From contig NZ_JAYREK010000018.1 of assembly GCF_041908905.1 (NCBI RefSeq), positions 1 to 64,000 on the forward strand: DNA of 64,000 nucleotides. The letters run 5' to 3'. This DNA comes from Zoogloea sp041908905. Lineage in GTDB: Bacteria > Pseudomonadota > Gammaproteobacteria > Burkholderiales > Rhodocyclaceae. Every line of letters begins with the position of its first letter. Within the stretch, counting starts at the first letter, position 1. The translations under genes and the position numbers were made by a program. This document shows, piece by piece, positions 33,617-42,067 of this stretch. The notes beneath the pieces were generated by a model. The model was not told the DNA's origin. It was given only the letters and a program-made list of their open reading frames with translations, and ran no database searches.

Positions 33617-34273
33617 TCAGCCCGCCAGCAGCAGCCTGGCCAGCGCCGCAGGGGTGGCGGTGTACTGCCAGTGATGGGCCATCGCGGCGGGCTCGATGCT
33701 GCCGTAACCCCAGGTGGCGGCGATGAACGGCAGGCTGTTGGCGTCGGCGGATTCGCCGTCCTCGCTGCGGTCGCCGATGTAGATGGAGGCGTCCCTGGGG
33801 ATCTCTTTGTCGGCCAGCAGGCGAGCGATCATCGCGGCCTTGTGGGGCAGCCGCGGCTCGAAGAGGTCGAGGGCGTAGAGGTGCTCGAAGTGGCCAAGCC
33901 AGCCCAGGTGGTCGAGGATCAGGCGGGTGGGCAGGATGCGCTTGTTGGTGGCGATCGACAGCTGCAGGCCGGCATCGCGGAGCTGGGCGAGCATTTCGCC
34001 GACGCCGGCGTAGGCGGCGGTCTGCTGGTAGCCCTCGCTGTCGTAGCTGGCCTTGAAGGCTTCGGCGAGGCGCTCGATGAGGGCCGGGTCGTGGCTGGCG
34101 GTGAGGAGTTGCAGGGTTTCGATGAGGGGCGGGCCGACGATGCTCTCGTCGATGGTGCGTGCGGGCGTCACGTCGCAGCGGGAGAAGGCTTCGCGATAGC
34201 TGGCGAGGATGGCCGGGGCGGAGTCGATGAGGGTGCCGTCGAGGTCGAACAGGATGTGCTGGTAGCGGGGCAT
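33617..34273 (-). CDS. HAD-superfamily phosphatase (phosphoglycolate phosphatase-like)
   Basis: The 218-residue protein is a HAD subfamily I hydrolase. Motif I is FDLDGTLID (nucleophile Asp10, acid/base Asp12), motif II is SIATNK, and the GDRSEDGESADAN stretch supplies the metal-binding acidic residues. The closest well-known relative type is Gph-like phosphoglycolate phosphatase, which would salvage 2-phosphoglycolate, a product of RuBisCO oxygenation. That would fit prk in this window, but HAD substrate prediction from sequence is unreliable. It is divergent from tcdA. Confidence 0.85.
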   Translation of the reverse strand: MPRYQHILFDLDGTLIDSAPAILASYREAFSRCDVTPARTIDESIVGPPLIETLQLLTASHDPALIERLAEAFKASYDSEGYQQTAAYAGVGEMLAQLRDAGLQLSIATNKRILPTRLILDHLGWLGHFEHLYALDLFEPRLPHKAAMIARLLADKEIPRDASIYIGDRSEDGESADANSLPFIAATWGYGSIEPAAMAHHWQYTATPAALARLLLAG

Positions 34274-34399
34274 GGGCTGGGGCTGGCTGGGCGGAATGGA
34301 ATAATTATCGCGCGGTGGCGGGAATGTGGGGAGGCGCGATGGAGCGCGGGGTGTGTCCTGGCAGATAATCCGGGGCTACATATAAGGAGTGCCTGCCCG

Positions 34400-35188
34400 A
34401 TGGATGACACCGATCTCTCCGCCCCCGACGACCCCCGCCGCTTTGGCGGCATCTCGCGCCTGTACGGCGAGGCGGGCCGCGCCCGGCTGGCTGCGGCGCG
34501 GGTCTGCGTGGTGGGGATAGGCGGCGTGGGCTCGTGGGTGGCGGAGGGGCTGGCGAGGAGCGGCATCGGCCGGCTCACCCTGATCGACCTCGACCACGTG
34601 GCGGAGTCCAACATCAACCGGCAGATCCACGCCGCCGACGCGACCCTCGGCCAGGCCAAGGTGGAGGCCATGCGCGAGCGCATCGCCGGCTACCACCCGG
34701 GCTGCGAGGTCAGCGTGGTGGACGATTTCGTGACCGTCGACAACTGCGCCGGGCTGCTGGGCGCGGGCTTCGACTATGTGATCGACGCGATCGACGCGGT
34801 GCGCGTGAAGGTGGCGATGATCGCCTTCTGTCGCGCGGCCGGGGTGCCGGTGCTGACCTGCGGCGCGGCGGGCGGGCAGATCGACCCGACCCAGATCCGC
34901 GTGGACGACCTGTCGCGCACCATTCAGGATCCGCTGCTTGCCAAGGTGCGCGGGCAGCTGCGCAAGGCCCACGGCTTCCCCCGCGACCCGAAGAAGAAGT
35001 TTGGCGTGGAGGCGGTGTATTCCACCGAGCCGCTGCGCTACCCGTCGTCCGACGTGGCCTGCGAGGTGTCGGTGGGCGGGCCCGCCGGCCTCAATTGCGC
35101 CGGCTTCGGCTCGGTGGTGACGGTGACGGCCACGGTCGGCCTGTTTGCCGCGGCCCGGGCGATCAACGCGCTGGCCGCGGCGCGATGA
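34400..35188 (+). CDS. tcdA: tRNA threonylcarbamoyladenosine dehydratase TcdA (CsdL)
   Basis: The 262-residue E1-like enzyme uses ATP to cyclise t6A37 in tRNA to ct6A. It has the Rossmann nucleotide loop GIGGVGSWVAEGLARSGIG, TLIDLDHVAESNINRQ (E1-type Arg), DYVIDAIDAV and the basic FPRDPKKKFG stretch typical of TcdA. AAGGAG at 34384-34389 supports ATG 34400, and a GATAAT at 34364-34369 may be its -10. Its 3' end overlaps the convergent M23 peptidase gene by 26 nt. Confidence 0.94.
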   Translation: MDDTDLSAPDDPRRFGGISRLYGEAGRARLAAARVCVVGIGGVGSWVAEGLARSGIGRLTLIDLDHVAESNINRQIHAADATLGQAKVEAMRERIAGYHPGCEVSVVDDFVTVDNCAGLLGAGFDYVIDAIDAVRVKVAMIAFCRAAGVPVLTCGAAGGQIDPTQIRVDDLSRTIQDPLLAKVRGQLRKAHGFPRDPKKKFGVEAVYSTEPLRYPSSDVACEVSVGGPAGLNCAGFGSVVTVTATVGLFAAARAINALAAAR

Positions 35189-36023
35189 ACAGGGCCGGGT
35201 CCACCGCGGCGCCGTTGAGATAGACGCTCCAGTGCAGGTGCGGGCCGGTCGCCCGCCCGCTGCTGCCGGAGTCGCCCAGGCGCTCGCCGCGGCGCACCGT
35301 CTGCCCTTCGGCGACGTGGGCCCGCTCCAGGTGGCAGACCATGCTGACGAAGCCCTGGCCGTGGTCCACAAAAACAGTCTTCCCGTTGAAGTAGAGATCA
35401 TCCACCATGCTCACCACGCCGTCCGCCGGGGCGCGGATGGGCGTGCCGGTGGGCACCGCCACGTCGAGCCCGGTGTGGGGCGCCCGCGGTTCGCCGTTGA
35501 AGATGCGACGCAGGCCGAAGCGGCTCGACAGGCGTCCGTCGGCGGGCAGGTCGAGGTCGACCCGGTTCACCGGCACGTCGCGGAAGCGGCTGCGGATGGC
35601 GAGCTGGCGCTCGCGCTCCTCGGCGATGCGGACGAGCTCCTCGGGCGGCGGGGTGACCAGCTTGGGGTTCTTGATGGTGAGGCGCTGCTCCGGGTAGGTT
35701 TTGGGGCCGACGCTGAAGGCCAGCGCCCGGCGATTGCCCTCGGGGCCGACCTGGATCGCGTGCTCGCCGAGCGGCGTGTCGAGGGGCAGGCCGACGAGGG
35801 CGTGCCAGCCGTCGGCGCGCGGTTGCACCAGCACCGGGCGGCCGTCGAAACTCACTTCGGGGCGGGGGCTGCCCGCCGGCGCGACGATGATCGCAGCGAC
35901 GCCGCCGGGGACGGGCTCGGGCCGGAGATCCGCATGGGCCGGGGCGGAGAGCAGAGTGGCACAGAGGGCGATTGCGGTGATCGCTGGAACGAAAGCCTTT
36001 TTCTGAGGGACTATGTCACACAT
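35163..36023 (-). CDS. M23-family (LytM-type) peptidase, exported
   Basis: The 286-residue protein has a signal peptide (cleavage near AHA-DL, about residue 31). An Ig-like/peptidase-associated N-terminal domain (about 35-110) is followed by a C-terminal LytM domain (about 165-280). The zinc ligands HTGLD and HLHW are both present, so the enzyme should be catalytically competent, cleaving peptidoglycan cross-links in the periplasm. Family members act in cell separation or wall turnover. A short charged helix (EELVRIAEERERQLAIRSRF) joins the domains. The gene ends inside tcdA on the opposite strand. Confidence 0.93.
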   Translation of the reverse strand: MCDIVPQKKAFVPAITAIALCATLLSAPAHADLRPEPVPGGVAAIIVAPAGSPRPEVSFDGRPVLVQPRADGWHALVGLPLDTPLGEHAIQVGPEGNRRALAFSVGPKTYPEQRLTIKNPKLVTPPPEELVRIAEERERQLAIRSRFRDVPVNRVDLDLPADGRLSSRFGLRRIFNGEPRAPHTGLDVAVPTGTPIRAPADGVVSMVDDLYFNGKTVFVDHGQGFVSMVCHLERAHVAEGQTVRRGERLGDSGSSGRATGPHLHWSVYLNGAAVDPALFIAPRPAR

Positions 36024-36195
36024 GGCAGCAGGAAGTGGGGTTTGGGTGCGAATTTCACCATGAATGCCGCTTTTGGCGGTTTAACATCTTGTAAAGCTTA
36101 ATTGAGCTCGGCCCCGGGGGGCTTTGCCCTGCAAGGGTGCAAGGCGCCGTCAAACGCGTCATTTTCCCTCAGCGGGTCCGGCTGGAGAGACAAAA

Positions 36196-36561
36196 ATGTC
36201 AGTGGAATCAATCGTCCTGTTCGCGCACGGGGCTCGCGACCCGAATTGGGCGCTGCCGGCCCAGCGCATCGCTGCGGAGGTCCGACGGCTGCGTCCGGAT
36301 ACCCGGGTGACCGTTGCCTTTCTCGAATTCATGGAACCGAATCTGGCAGATGCGGTGGATGAGGCTGCCCGTGCTGGTGCGGAATCCATTCGCATCGTTC
36401 CCCTGTTTCTGGCCCAGGGTGGGCACCTGAAGCGGGATGTGCCGGTCCTCGTCGAGGCGGCACGCGAGAAGCATCCCGGCTGTCGCATCGAGCTGGTGTC
36501 GGCCGTCGGTGAGGATGAGGGCGTCGTGCGGGCCATGGCGGCGTATTCGGCAGGGGCTTGA
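36196..36561 (+). CDS. cbiX: Single-domain CbiX/SirB-like chelatase
   Basis: The 121-residue protein is one domain of the type II chelatase fold (CbiX-short/SirB half). FAHGARDPNW supplies the first metal-ligand His10, and the VPLFLAQGGHLKRDVP stretch supplies the second His. Single-domain forms dimerise and insert Co2+ or Fe2+ into sirohydrochlorin, for cobalamin or siroheme. A cobalamin adenosyltransferase lies at 54.8 kb, but no cobalamin synthesis operon is in the window. ATG 36196 is preceded by GGAGAG. Confidence 0.88.
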   Translation: MSVESIVLFAHGARDPNWALPAQRIAAEVRRLRPDTRVTVAFLEFMEPNLADAVDEAARAGAESIRIVPLFLAQGGHLKRDVPVLVEAAREKHPGCRIELVSAVGEDEGVVRAMAAYSAGA

Positions 36562-36604
36562 AATGTCGGTGAAGGGTGTGTGGCGTCAGGAGGGCGAGAT
36601 TTCG

Positions 36605-37447
36605 ATGGCGTGCCATGTCTGGCTGGTAGGCAGCGACCCGCGCCTGGCCGGCGAGCTGCAGGGCTGGCTGGAGGCCGCCGGATTCAGCGCCGAGCGCCTC
36701 TCCCATGCGGAGGCGCTGGCCCGGCTCGGCACCCCGCGGCCCCGGGTCGACCGGGTCGTGCTGGATGGCGGCTCCCATAGCGGCAGTCTCGAACTGTTGC
36801 CCCTGTTCCGCGCCGCCGGCGTGCCGGTGACCCTCCTGCTCGAGGCCGAGGACCTGCTGGCGGTGGAACTGGGCCTGCAGCGCGGGGTGGCCGGCTTCCT
36901 GATCAAGCCCTTCGGCCCCCGCGCCCTGGAGGCCGCGCTGGCGATGCCCACCGCCGAGCTGTCGGCCCCGTCGGGGGGGTATTTCCCATTCCGCACCCTC
37001 GAGGACGTCACCGGCCTGTCCCAGCTGGTGGCGGGCCTGTGCCCCGAGTCCGAGATGGTGCAGATCGCGCTCTCCGAGCTGATGCTCAACGCCGTCGAGC
37101 ACGGCAACCTCGGCCTGGGTTTTGTCCGCAAGGGCGAGCTGATGAGCTGCGGCGCGTGGCGCAACGAAGTCGAGCGCCTGCTCGAGCAGCCCCAGCACCA
37201 GTCGCGGTTTGCCTTCCTGCGGGTCGAGTGCCGGCCGCGGGAGATCCGTTTCCTGATCCGTGACCAGGGCGAAGGCTTCAACCCGGAGCCCTACCTGCAC
37301 CTCAACCCGCTGCGCTCGGTCGAGCCCCATGGGCGCGGCATCGCCATCGCCCGGATGCTGGCCTTCCCTGATCTGGTCTTTCTCGATGGCGGCCGTTGTG
37401 TCGAGGGCGTGGTGCGCCGCGAGGCCCAGCTGAACCTCGCCGCCTGA
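36605..37447 (+). CDS. Degenerate receiver plus RsbW-type HATPase domain protein
   Basis: The 280-residue product has a receiver-like N-terminal domain (about 1-115; VWLVGSDPRLAGEL, RVVLDGG, FLIKPFG). Only one acidic residue remains in the first loop, where receivers have an Asp pair, although the central Asp and the Lys are kept. The C-terminal HATPase_c_2 domain (about 150-280) has an N-box ELMLNAVEHGN, DQGEGF and GRGIAIARML, like anti-sigma-factor/serine kinases of the RsbW type. AGGAGG at 36588-36593 favours ATG 36605; ATG 36563 (MSVKGVWRQ) is the alternative. It is paralogous to the gene at 42433. Confidence 0.82.
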   Translation: MACHVWLVGSDPRLAGELQGWLEAAGFSAERLSHAEALARLGTPRPRVDRVVLDGGSHSGSLELLPLFRAAGVPVTLLLEAEDLLAVELGLQRGVAGFLIKPFGPRALEAALAMPTAELSAPSGGYFPFRTLEDVTGLSQLVAGLCPESEMVQIALSELMLNAVEHGNLGLGFVRKGELMSCGAWRNEVERLLEQPQHQSRFAFLRVECRPREIRFLIRDQGEGFNPEPYLHLNPLRSVEPHGRGIAIARMLAFPDLVFLDGGRCVEGVVRREAQLNLAA

Positions 37448-37482
37448 CCTCCTGACGCCCGGCGGGCGGTGGCCCGGCTTCC

Positions 37483-37510
37483 TTGACGGCTCATAATATA
37501 AGTGTATTCT
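37483..37510 (+). promoter_or_regulatory. Predicted sigma-70 promoter of the RND operon
   Basis: TTGACG (37483-37488), a 16-nt spacer and TATTCT (37505-37510). The expected RNA start (about 37517) coincides with the ATG, implying a leaderless message. The promoter lies inside the inverted repeat at 37487-37524. Confidence 0.5.
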
Positions 37511-37524
37511 TATATTATGAGCCG
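37487..37524. promoter_or_regulatory. Perfect 16-bp inverted repeat (operator) over promoter and start codon
   Basis: The arms CGGCTCATAATATAAG (37487-37502) and CTTATATTATGAGCCG (37509-37524) are perfectly complementary around the 6-nt spacer TGTATT. The repeat is AT-rich in a GC-rich region. It covers the predicted -10 and the ATG (37517-37519) of the efflux operon, so a dimeric repressor bound here would block initiation. ArsR/SmtB- or BigR-like AT-rich palindromes are a precedent, but no regulator gene is adjacent. Confidence 0.8.
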
Positions 37525-38581
37525 ATATACATTGCGCGCCCGTTCGGGCCTTCTGATTGCCGGGTTGCTCCTGCTGCCTGCCGTGGCCGTCGCCGCGGAG
37601 GGCGGAGCCGCCGCCGTCCCCACCGTCAAGATCCAGCCCCAGCAGCGGGCCGGCACCCATGTCAGCGAGGCGACCATCGAGGCCGTCCGCCAGGCCACCG
37701 TGGCGGCCCAGGTGCAGGGACGGGTGCTGGAGGCGCGCGTTGATGCCGGCGCCCGGGTGCGCCAGGGCGATGTGCTGCTGCGCATCGACACCCGCGAAGC
37801 CGACCAGGCCGTGGCGGCCGCGGCGGCCAACGTGTCGGCGGCCCAGGCGCGGCTGGTCGACGCCCGCGCGGCCCTCGAGCGCACACGCAGCCTGCGGGCG
37901 CGCAATTTCATCAGCGCTGCCGCCCTCGATCAGGCCCAGGCGGCCTTCGATGCGGCCAAGGCCCAGCACGCGGCGGCCGAGGCCGGGCGGGCCCAGGCCG
38001 ATGCGTCCCGCGGTTTCGCCACCGTCACGTCGCCCCTCACCGGGGTCGTCGCCCAGCGCCTCACCGAGCCCGGCGAGATGGCCCAGCCCGGGCGGCCGCT
38101 GATGATCGTCTATGAGCCCGGCGCCTTGCGCGCGGTGGCCGACGTGCCCCAGCAGCAGATAGCCGCCCTTGGCGCCGGCCGCGACGCCCTGCGGGCCAGG
38201 GTGGAGTTTCCGGAGAGCGGGCGTTGGCTGGATGCCGCTTCGGTCACCGTGCTGCCGGCGGCCGACCCGCGCACCCATACGGCCCGCGTCCGCGTGGCGC
38301 TGCCCGCCGATGCGGCGGGGGTGGTGCCGGGGATGGCGGCGCGGGTGCATTTCCTGGTGGGCTCGGCGCCCCGGCTGACGGTGCCGGCCGCCGCCATCCT
38401 GCGCCGTGGCGAAGTCACCGGCGTTTACGTGGCCGACGGCCAGGGTGGTTTCGTGCTGCGCCAGCTGCGGGTGGGCAGCACCCTCGACGACGCCTCCGTC
38501 GAGGTGCTGGCCGGCCTCTCGGGCGGCGAGACCGTGGCCCTCGATCCGGTGCGCGCCGGGCTCGTCCGCCGCAAGCCCTGA
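37517..38581 (+). CDS. RND efflux periplasmic adaptor (membrane fusion) protein
   Basis: The 354-residue protein has a signal peptide (MSRYTLRARSG..., cleavage near VAA-EG, about residue 31). The adaptor layout follows: a lipoyl half (VAAQVQGRVLEARVDAGARVRQGDVLLRID), an alpha-helical hairpin (about 95-165), the second lipoyl half, a beta-barrel (ADPRTHTARVRVAL) and a membrane-proximal domain. It should link the RND pump to an outer-membrane channel. No TolC-type gene is present in this operon. The ATG lies inside a perfect palindrome and has no Shine-Dalgarno. The stop is 7 nt before the permease ATG. Confidence 0.93.
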   Translation: MSRYTLRARSGLLIAGLLLLPAVAVAAEGGAAAVPTVKIQPQQRAGTHVSEATIEAVRQATVAAQVQGRVLEARVDAGARVRQGDVLLRIDTREADQAVAAAAANVSAAQARLVDARAALERTRSLRARNFISAAALDQAQAAFDAAKAQHAAAEAGRAQADASRGFATVTSPLTGVVAQRLTEPGEMAQPGRPLMIVYEPGALRAVADVPQQQIAALGAGRDALRARVEFPESGRWLDAASVTVLPAADPRTHTARVRVALPADAAGVVPGMAARVHFLVGSAPRLTVPAAAILRRGEVTGVYVADGQGGFVLRQLRVGSTLDDASVEVLAGLSGGETVALDPVRAGLVRRKP

Positions 38582-38588
38582 GGCCGCC

Positions 38589-41500
38589 ATGGGAATCTCC
38601 GGACGCATTGCGGCGCTGTTCCAGCAGAACGCGCTGACGCCCCTCCTGGCCCTGGTGCTGATGCTCCTCGGCGTGTTCGCCACCCTCGTCACCCCCAAGG
38701 AAGAAGAACCCCAGATCGACGTGACGATGGCCGATGTGATGGTGGCCTTCCCCGGCGCCTCGGCCAAGGACGTCGAGTCGCTGGTGGCCCGGCCGGCCGA
38801 GCAGGTGCTGTCGCGTATCGCCGGCATGGACCACGTGTATTCGGTGTCGCGCCCCGGCATGGCGGTGATCACCGTGCAGTTCAAGGTGGGCGTCAAGAAC
38901 CAGGACGCCATCGTGCGCCTCTACGACACCATCCACAGCAACCAGGACTGGCTGTCGCCCCAGCTCGGGGTGATGCCGCCCGTCGTCAAGCCGAAGGGCA
39001 TCGACGACGTGCCGGTGGTGGCGCTCACCCTGTGGACCCGCGATCCGGCCCGCTCGGCCTTCGACCTGCAGCAGGTCGGCCGGGCGGTGGAGATCGAGCT
39101 CAAGCGCGTCAAGGGCACCCGCGATGTGAGCACCATCGGCGGCCCCGGCCACGTGATGCGCGTGCTGATGGAGCCGGGGCGGATGAACGCCTTCGGCATC
39201 ACGCCGCAAGACCTGAAAGGCGCGCTGCTCCTCGCCAACGCCTCCCAGCCCAGCGGCACGCTGACCCGCGACAACCGCGAGGTGCTGGTGCAGACCGGCA
39301 CCTACATCGCCAGCGCCGACGACGTGCGGAAGCTGGTGGTGGGCGTCTCCGGCGGCAAACCGGTGTATCTGGCCGACGTGGCCGACGTGCTGGACGGGCC
39401 GGACCAACCCTCGCGCTACGTGTGGCACGGGCTGGGCAAGGCGGCGGCCGGGGCCGCGGAGGCCGGCGGCGAGCGCTTCCCGGCGGTCACCCTGTCGATC
39501 TCCAAGAAACCCGGCGAGAACGCCGCCGACGTGGCCGACGGGGTGATCCGCCGCATCGAGGCGCTGAAGGGCAGCATCGTGCCCGAGGGCGTCGAGATCA
39601 CCGTGACCCGCAACTACGGCGCCACCGCCACCGAGAAGGCCGACAAGCTCATCGGCAAGCTGGTCTTTGCCACCTCGGCGGTGGTGCTGCTGGTGTTCTT
39701 TGCGCTGGGCCGGCGCGAGGCGGTGATCGTCGGCGCGGCGGTCACCTTGACGCTGGCGGCCACGCTGTTCGCGTCGTGGGCGTGGGGCTTCACCCTCAAC
39801 CGGGTGAGCCTGTTCGCGCTGATCTTCTCCATCGGCATCCTGGTGGACGACGCCATCGTGGTGGTCGAGAACATCCACCGCTGGCACCTGCTCGAGCCCG
39901 ACAAGCCGCTGTGGCAGCTGATCCCCCGGGCCGTCGACGAGGTGGGCGGGCCGACCATCCTGGCCACCTTCACGGTGATCGCGGCGCTCTTGCCGATGGC
40001 GTTTGTTTCCGGGCTGATGGGGCCCTACATGAGCCCGATCCCGATCAACTCGTCGATGGGCATGTTCATCTCGCTGGCGGTGGCCTTCGTCGTCACGCCG
40101 TGGCTGGCCGGCAAGCTCATGAAGGGGCAGGTCCACGGTGCGGTGGGGCATGGGCCGGACAAGCTCACCGCGCGGCTCGAGGGCCTGTTCCGCCGTGTCA
40201 TGACGCCGCTGCTCGACCCGCACACCGGCGGCCGGGCACGGGCCAAGCTGTGGTTCGGGGTGGTGCTGGCGATTGGCCTGTCGGTGTCGCTGGCGGCGGT
40301 GCAGCTGGTGGTGCTGAAGATGCTGCCCTTCGACAACAAGAGCGAGTTCCAGGTGGTGCTCGACATGCCCGTCGGCACGCCCGTCGAGACCACCGCCGAG
40401 GTGCTCCGCGAGATCGGCGACGAGCTGGCCCGGGTGCCCGAGGTGACCGACTTCCAGGCCTACGCCGGCACGGCCGCGCCGATCAACTTCAACGGCCTGG
40501 TGCGCCAGTACTACCTGCGCGCCCAGCCCGAGATGGGCGACATCCAGGTCAATCTGGTCGGCAAGCACGAGCGCAGCCGCAAGAGCCACCAGATCGCGGT
40601 GGGGGTGCGGGATGCGGTGGCGGCCATCGCCAGCAAGCACGGCGGCAACGCCAAGGTGGTGGAGGTGCCGCCCGGCCCGCCGGTGCTCTCGCCCATCGTC
40701 GCCGAGGTGTACGGCCCCGACTACGCCGGCCAGGTGGCGGTAGCCGGCAAACTGCGCGCGGCCTTCGAGGCGACGTCCGACATCGTCGGCGTGGACGACA
40801 CCGTGGACGAGGAGGCGCCCAAGCTGGTGCTGCGGGTCAACCAGGCCAAGGCCGCCCAGCTCGGGGTGGCCCAGGCCGACATCGTCGAGGTGGTGCGCCT
40901 CGGCCTCGGCGGCGAGAACGTCACCCCGGTGCATGGCGGCGACAACAAGTATGAAGTCCCGGTGCGCCTGACCCTGCCCGCCGAGCGTCTGGGCAGCATC
41001 GACACCCTGCTGCAGATGAAGGTGCGGGCGCGCGGCAGCGAGGCCGGCGGTGCGCTGGTGCCGGTGTCCGATCTGGTGCAGGTGGTGCCGACCCGGCGCG
41101 AGCAGGTGATCTACCACAAGGACCTGCTGCCGGTGGTGTATGTGACCGGCGACATGGGCGGCCGGCTCGACTCGCCCCTCTACGGCATGTTCGACATCCG
41201 CAGCAAGGTCAAGGACCTGCCGCTGGTCGGCGAACGCCTGGCCGGCACGCTGGACGAGTGGTTCATCCACCAGCCCGACGACCCCTACGCCGGCTACGCG
41301 ATCAAGTGGGACGGGGAGTGGCAGATCACCTACGAGACCTTCCGCGACATGGGCGCCGCCTACGCGGTGGGGCTGGTGCTGATCTACGTGCTGGTGGTGG
41401 CACAGTTCCGCAGCTACCTGGTGCCGCTGATCATCATGGCGCCGATTCCGCTGACCATCATTGGCGTGATGCCCGGCCATGCGTTGTTCGGCAGCCAGTT

Positions 41501-41846
41501 CACCGCCACCAGCATGATCGGGATGATCGCGCTGGCCGGCATCATCGTGCGCAACTCGATCCTGCTGGTGGATTTCATCGACCAGCAGGTGGCGGCCGGC
41601 ACGCCTCTCGCCGAGGCGACCATCCACGCCGCCGCGGTGCGGGCCAAGCCGATCGGCCTGACCGGCCTGGCGGCGATGATCGGCGCGGTGTTCATCCTCG
41701 ACGATCCGATCTTCAACGGCCTGGCGATCAGCCTGATCTTCGGGGTGCTGGTGTCCACCCTGCTCACCCTGGTCGTGATCCCGGTCCTCTACTACGCGGC
41801 GACCCACCGGCGCGCCGCCGCCCACAACCACGGAGCGCAATCATGA
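38589..41846 (+). CDS. RND-family efflux permease
   Basis: The 1,085-residue inner-membrane pump has the usual RND fold of twelve membrane helices and two large periplasmic loops. The fourth-helix motif is GILVDDAIVVVENIHRWHL, whose Asp pair relays protons in hydrophobe/amphiphile (HAE1-type) pumps. An early PEEEPQIDVTMADVMVAFPGAS matches the porter domain start. The second half has MIGMIALAGIIVRNSILLVDFID. ATG 38589 (MGISGRIAALFQQN) gives the cytoplasmic N-terminus. It is co-transcribed with the adaptor, and its stop overlaps the start of the DUF2892 gene (ATGA). The substrate cannot be told from sequence. Confidence 0.95.
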   Translation: MGISGRIAALFQQNALTPLLALVLMLLGVFATLVTPKEEEPQIDVTMADVMVAFPGASAKDVESLVARPAEQVLSRIAGMDHVYSVSRPGMAVITVQFKVGVKNQDAIVRLYDTIHSNQDWLSPQLGVMPPVVKPKGIDDVPVVALTLWTRDPARSAFDLQQVGRAVEIELKRVKGTRDVSTIGGPGHVMRVLMEPGRMNAFGITPQDLKGALLLANASQPSGTLTRDNREVLVQTGTYIASADDVRKLVVGVSGGKPVYLADVADVLDGPDQPSRYVWHGLGKAAAGAAEAGGERFPAVTLSISKKPGENAADVADGVIRRIEALKGSIVPEGVEITVTRNYGATATEKADKLIGKLVFATSAVVLLVFFALGRREAVIVGAAVTLTLAATLFASWAWGFTLNRVSLFALIFSIGILVDDAIVVVENIHRWHLLEPDKPLWQLIPRAVDEVGGPTILATFTVIAALLPMAFVSGLMGPYMSPIPINSSMGMFISLAVAFVVTPWLAGKLMKGQVHGAVGHGPDKLTARLEGLFRRVMTPLLDPHTGGRARAKLWFGVVLAIGLSVSLAAVQLVVLKMLPFDNKSEFQVVLDMPVGTPVETTAEVLREIGDELARVPEVTDFQAYAGTAAPINFNGLVRQYYLRAQPEMGDIQVNLVGKHERSRKSHQIAVGVRDAVAAIASKHGGNAKVVEVPPGPPVLSPIVAEVYGPDYAGQVAVAGKLRAAFEATSDIVGVDDTVDEEAPKLVLRVNQAKAAQLGVAQADIVEVVRLGLGGENVTPVHGGDNKYEVPVRLTLPAERLGSIDTLLQMKVRARGSEAGGALVPVSDLVQVVPTRREQVIYHKDLLPVVYVTGDMGGRLDSPLYGMFDIRSKVKDLPLVGERLAGTLDEWFIHQPDDPYAGYAIKWDGEWQITYETFRDMGAAYAVGLVLIYVLVVAQFRSYLVPLIIMAPIPLTIIGVMPGHALFGSQFTATSMIGMIALAGIIVRNSILLVDFIDQQVAAGTPLAEATIHAAAVRAKPIGLTGLAAMIGAVFILDDPIFNGLAISLIFGVLVSTLLTLVVIPVLYYAATHRRAAAHNHGAQS

Positions 41847-42067
41847 ATCTCACCGTCAACCAGTTCGTCCGCATCTTCGCAGGCGCCTTCGTGCTGATCT
41901 CCCTGGCCCTGGGGGTCGAGGGCAGCCCGCTGTTCGTGAGCCGCAACTTCCTGTGGTTCACGGCCTTCGTGGGGGCCAACCTCTTCCAGAGCGGCTTCAC
42001 GCGCTTCTGCCCGCTGGAAAACATTCTGCGTAAATGCGGGGTCAAGGATGGCGCCGGCTGTGCCTGA
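41843..42067 (+). CDS. Small DUF2892 (YgaP C-terminal-like) membrane protein
   Basis: The 74-residue protein has two membrane helices (about 8-25 and 36-52) and the conserved FCPLENILRKCGV end, with three Cys in the last 20 residues. DUF2892 domains form the membrane part of the rhodanese YgaP and often occur near sulfur or persulfide-stress genes. Its ATG overlaps the permease stop, so the three genes form one operon. This neighbour is the best hint about the pump's role, and it remains a hint. Confidence 0.88.
   Translation: MNLTVNQFVRIFAGAFVLISLALGVEGSPLFVSRNFLWFTAFVGANLFQSGFTRFCPLENILRKCGVKDGAGCA

Noticed and set aside
38415..41840. A 1,141-codon open frame antisense to the RND permease
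   Set aside because: High GC content removes stop codons from the opposite strand. The translation is His/Gly/Val-rich without domains, while the sense strand encodes a full RND pump.
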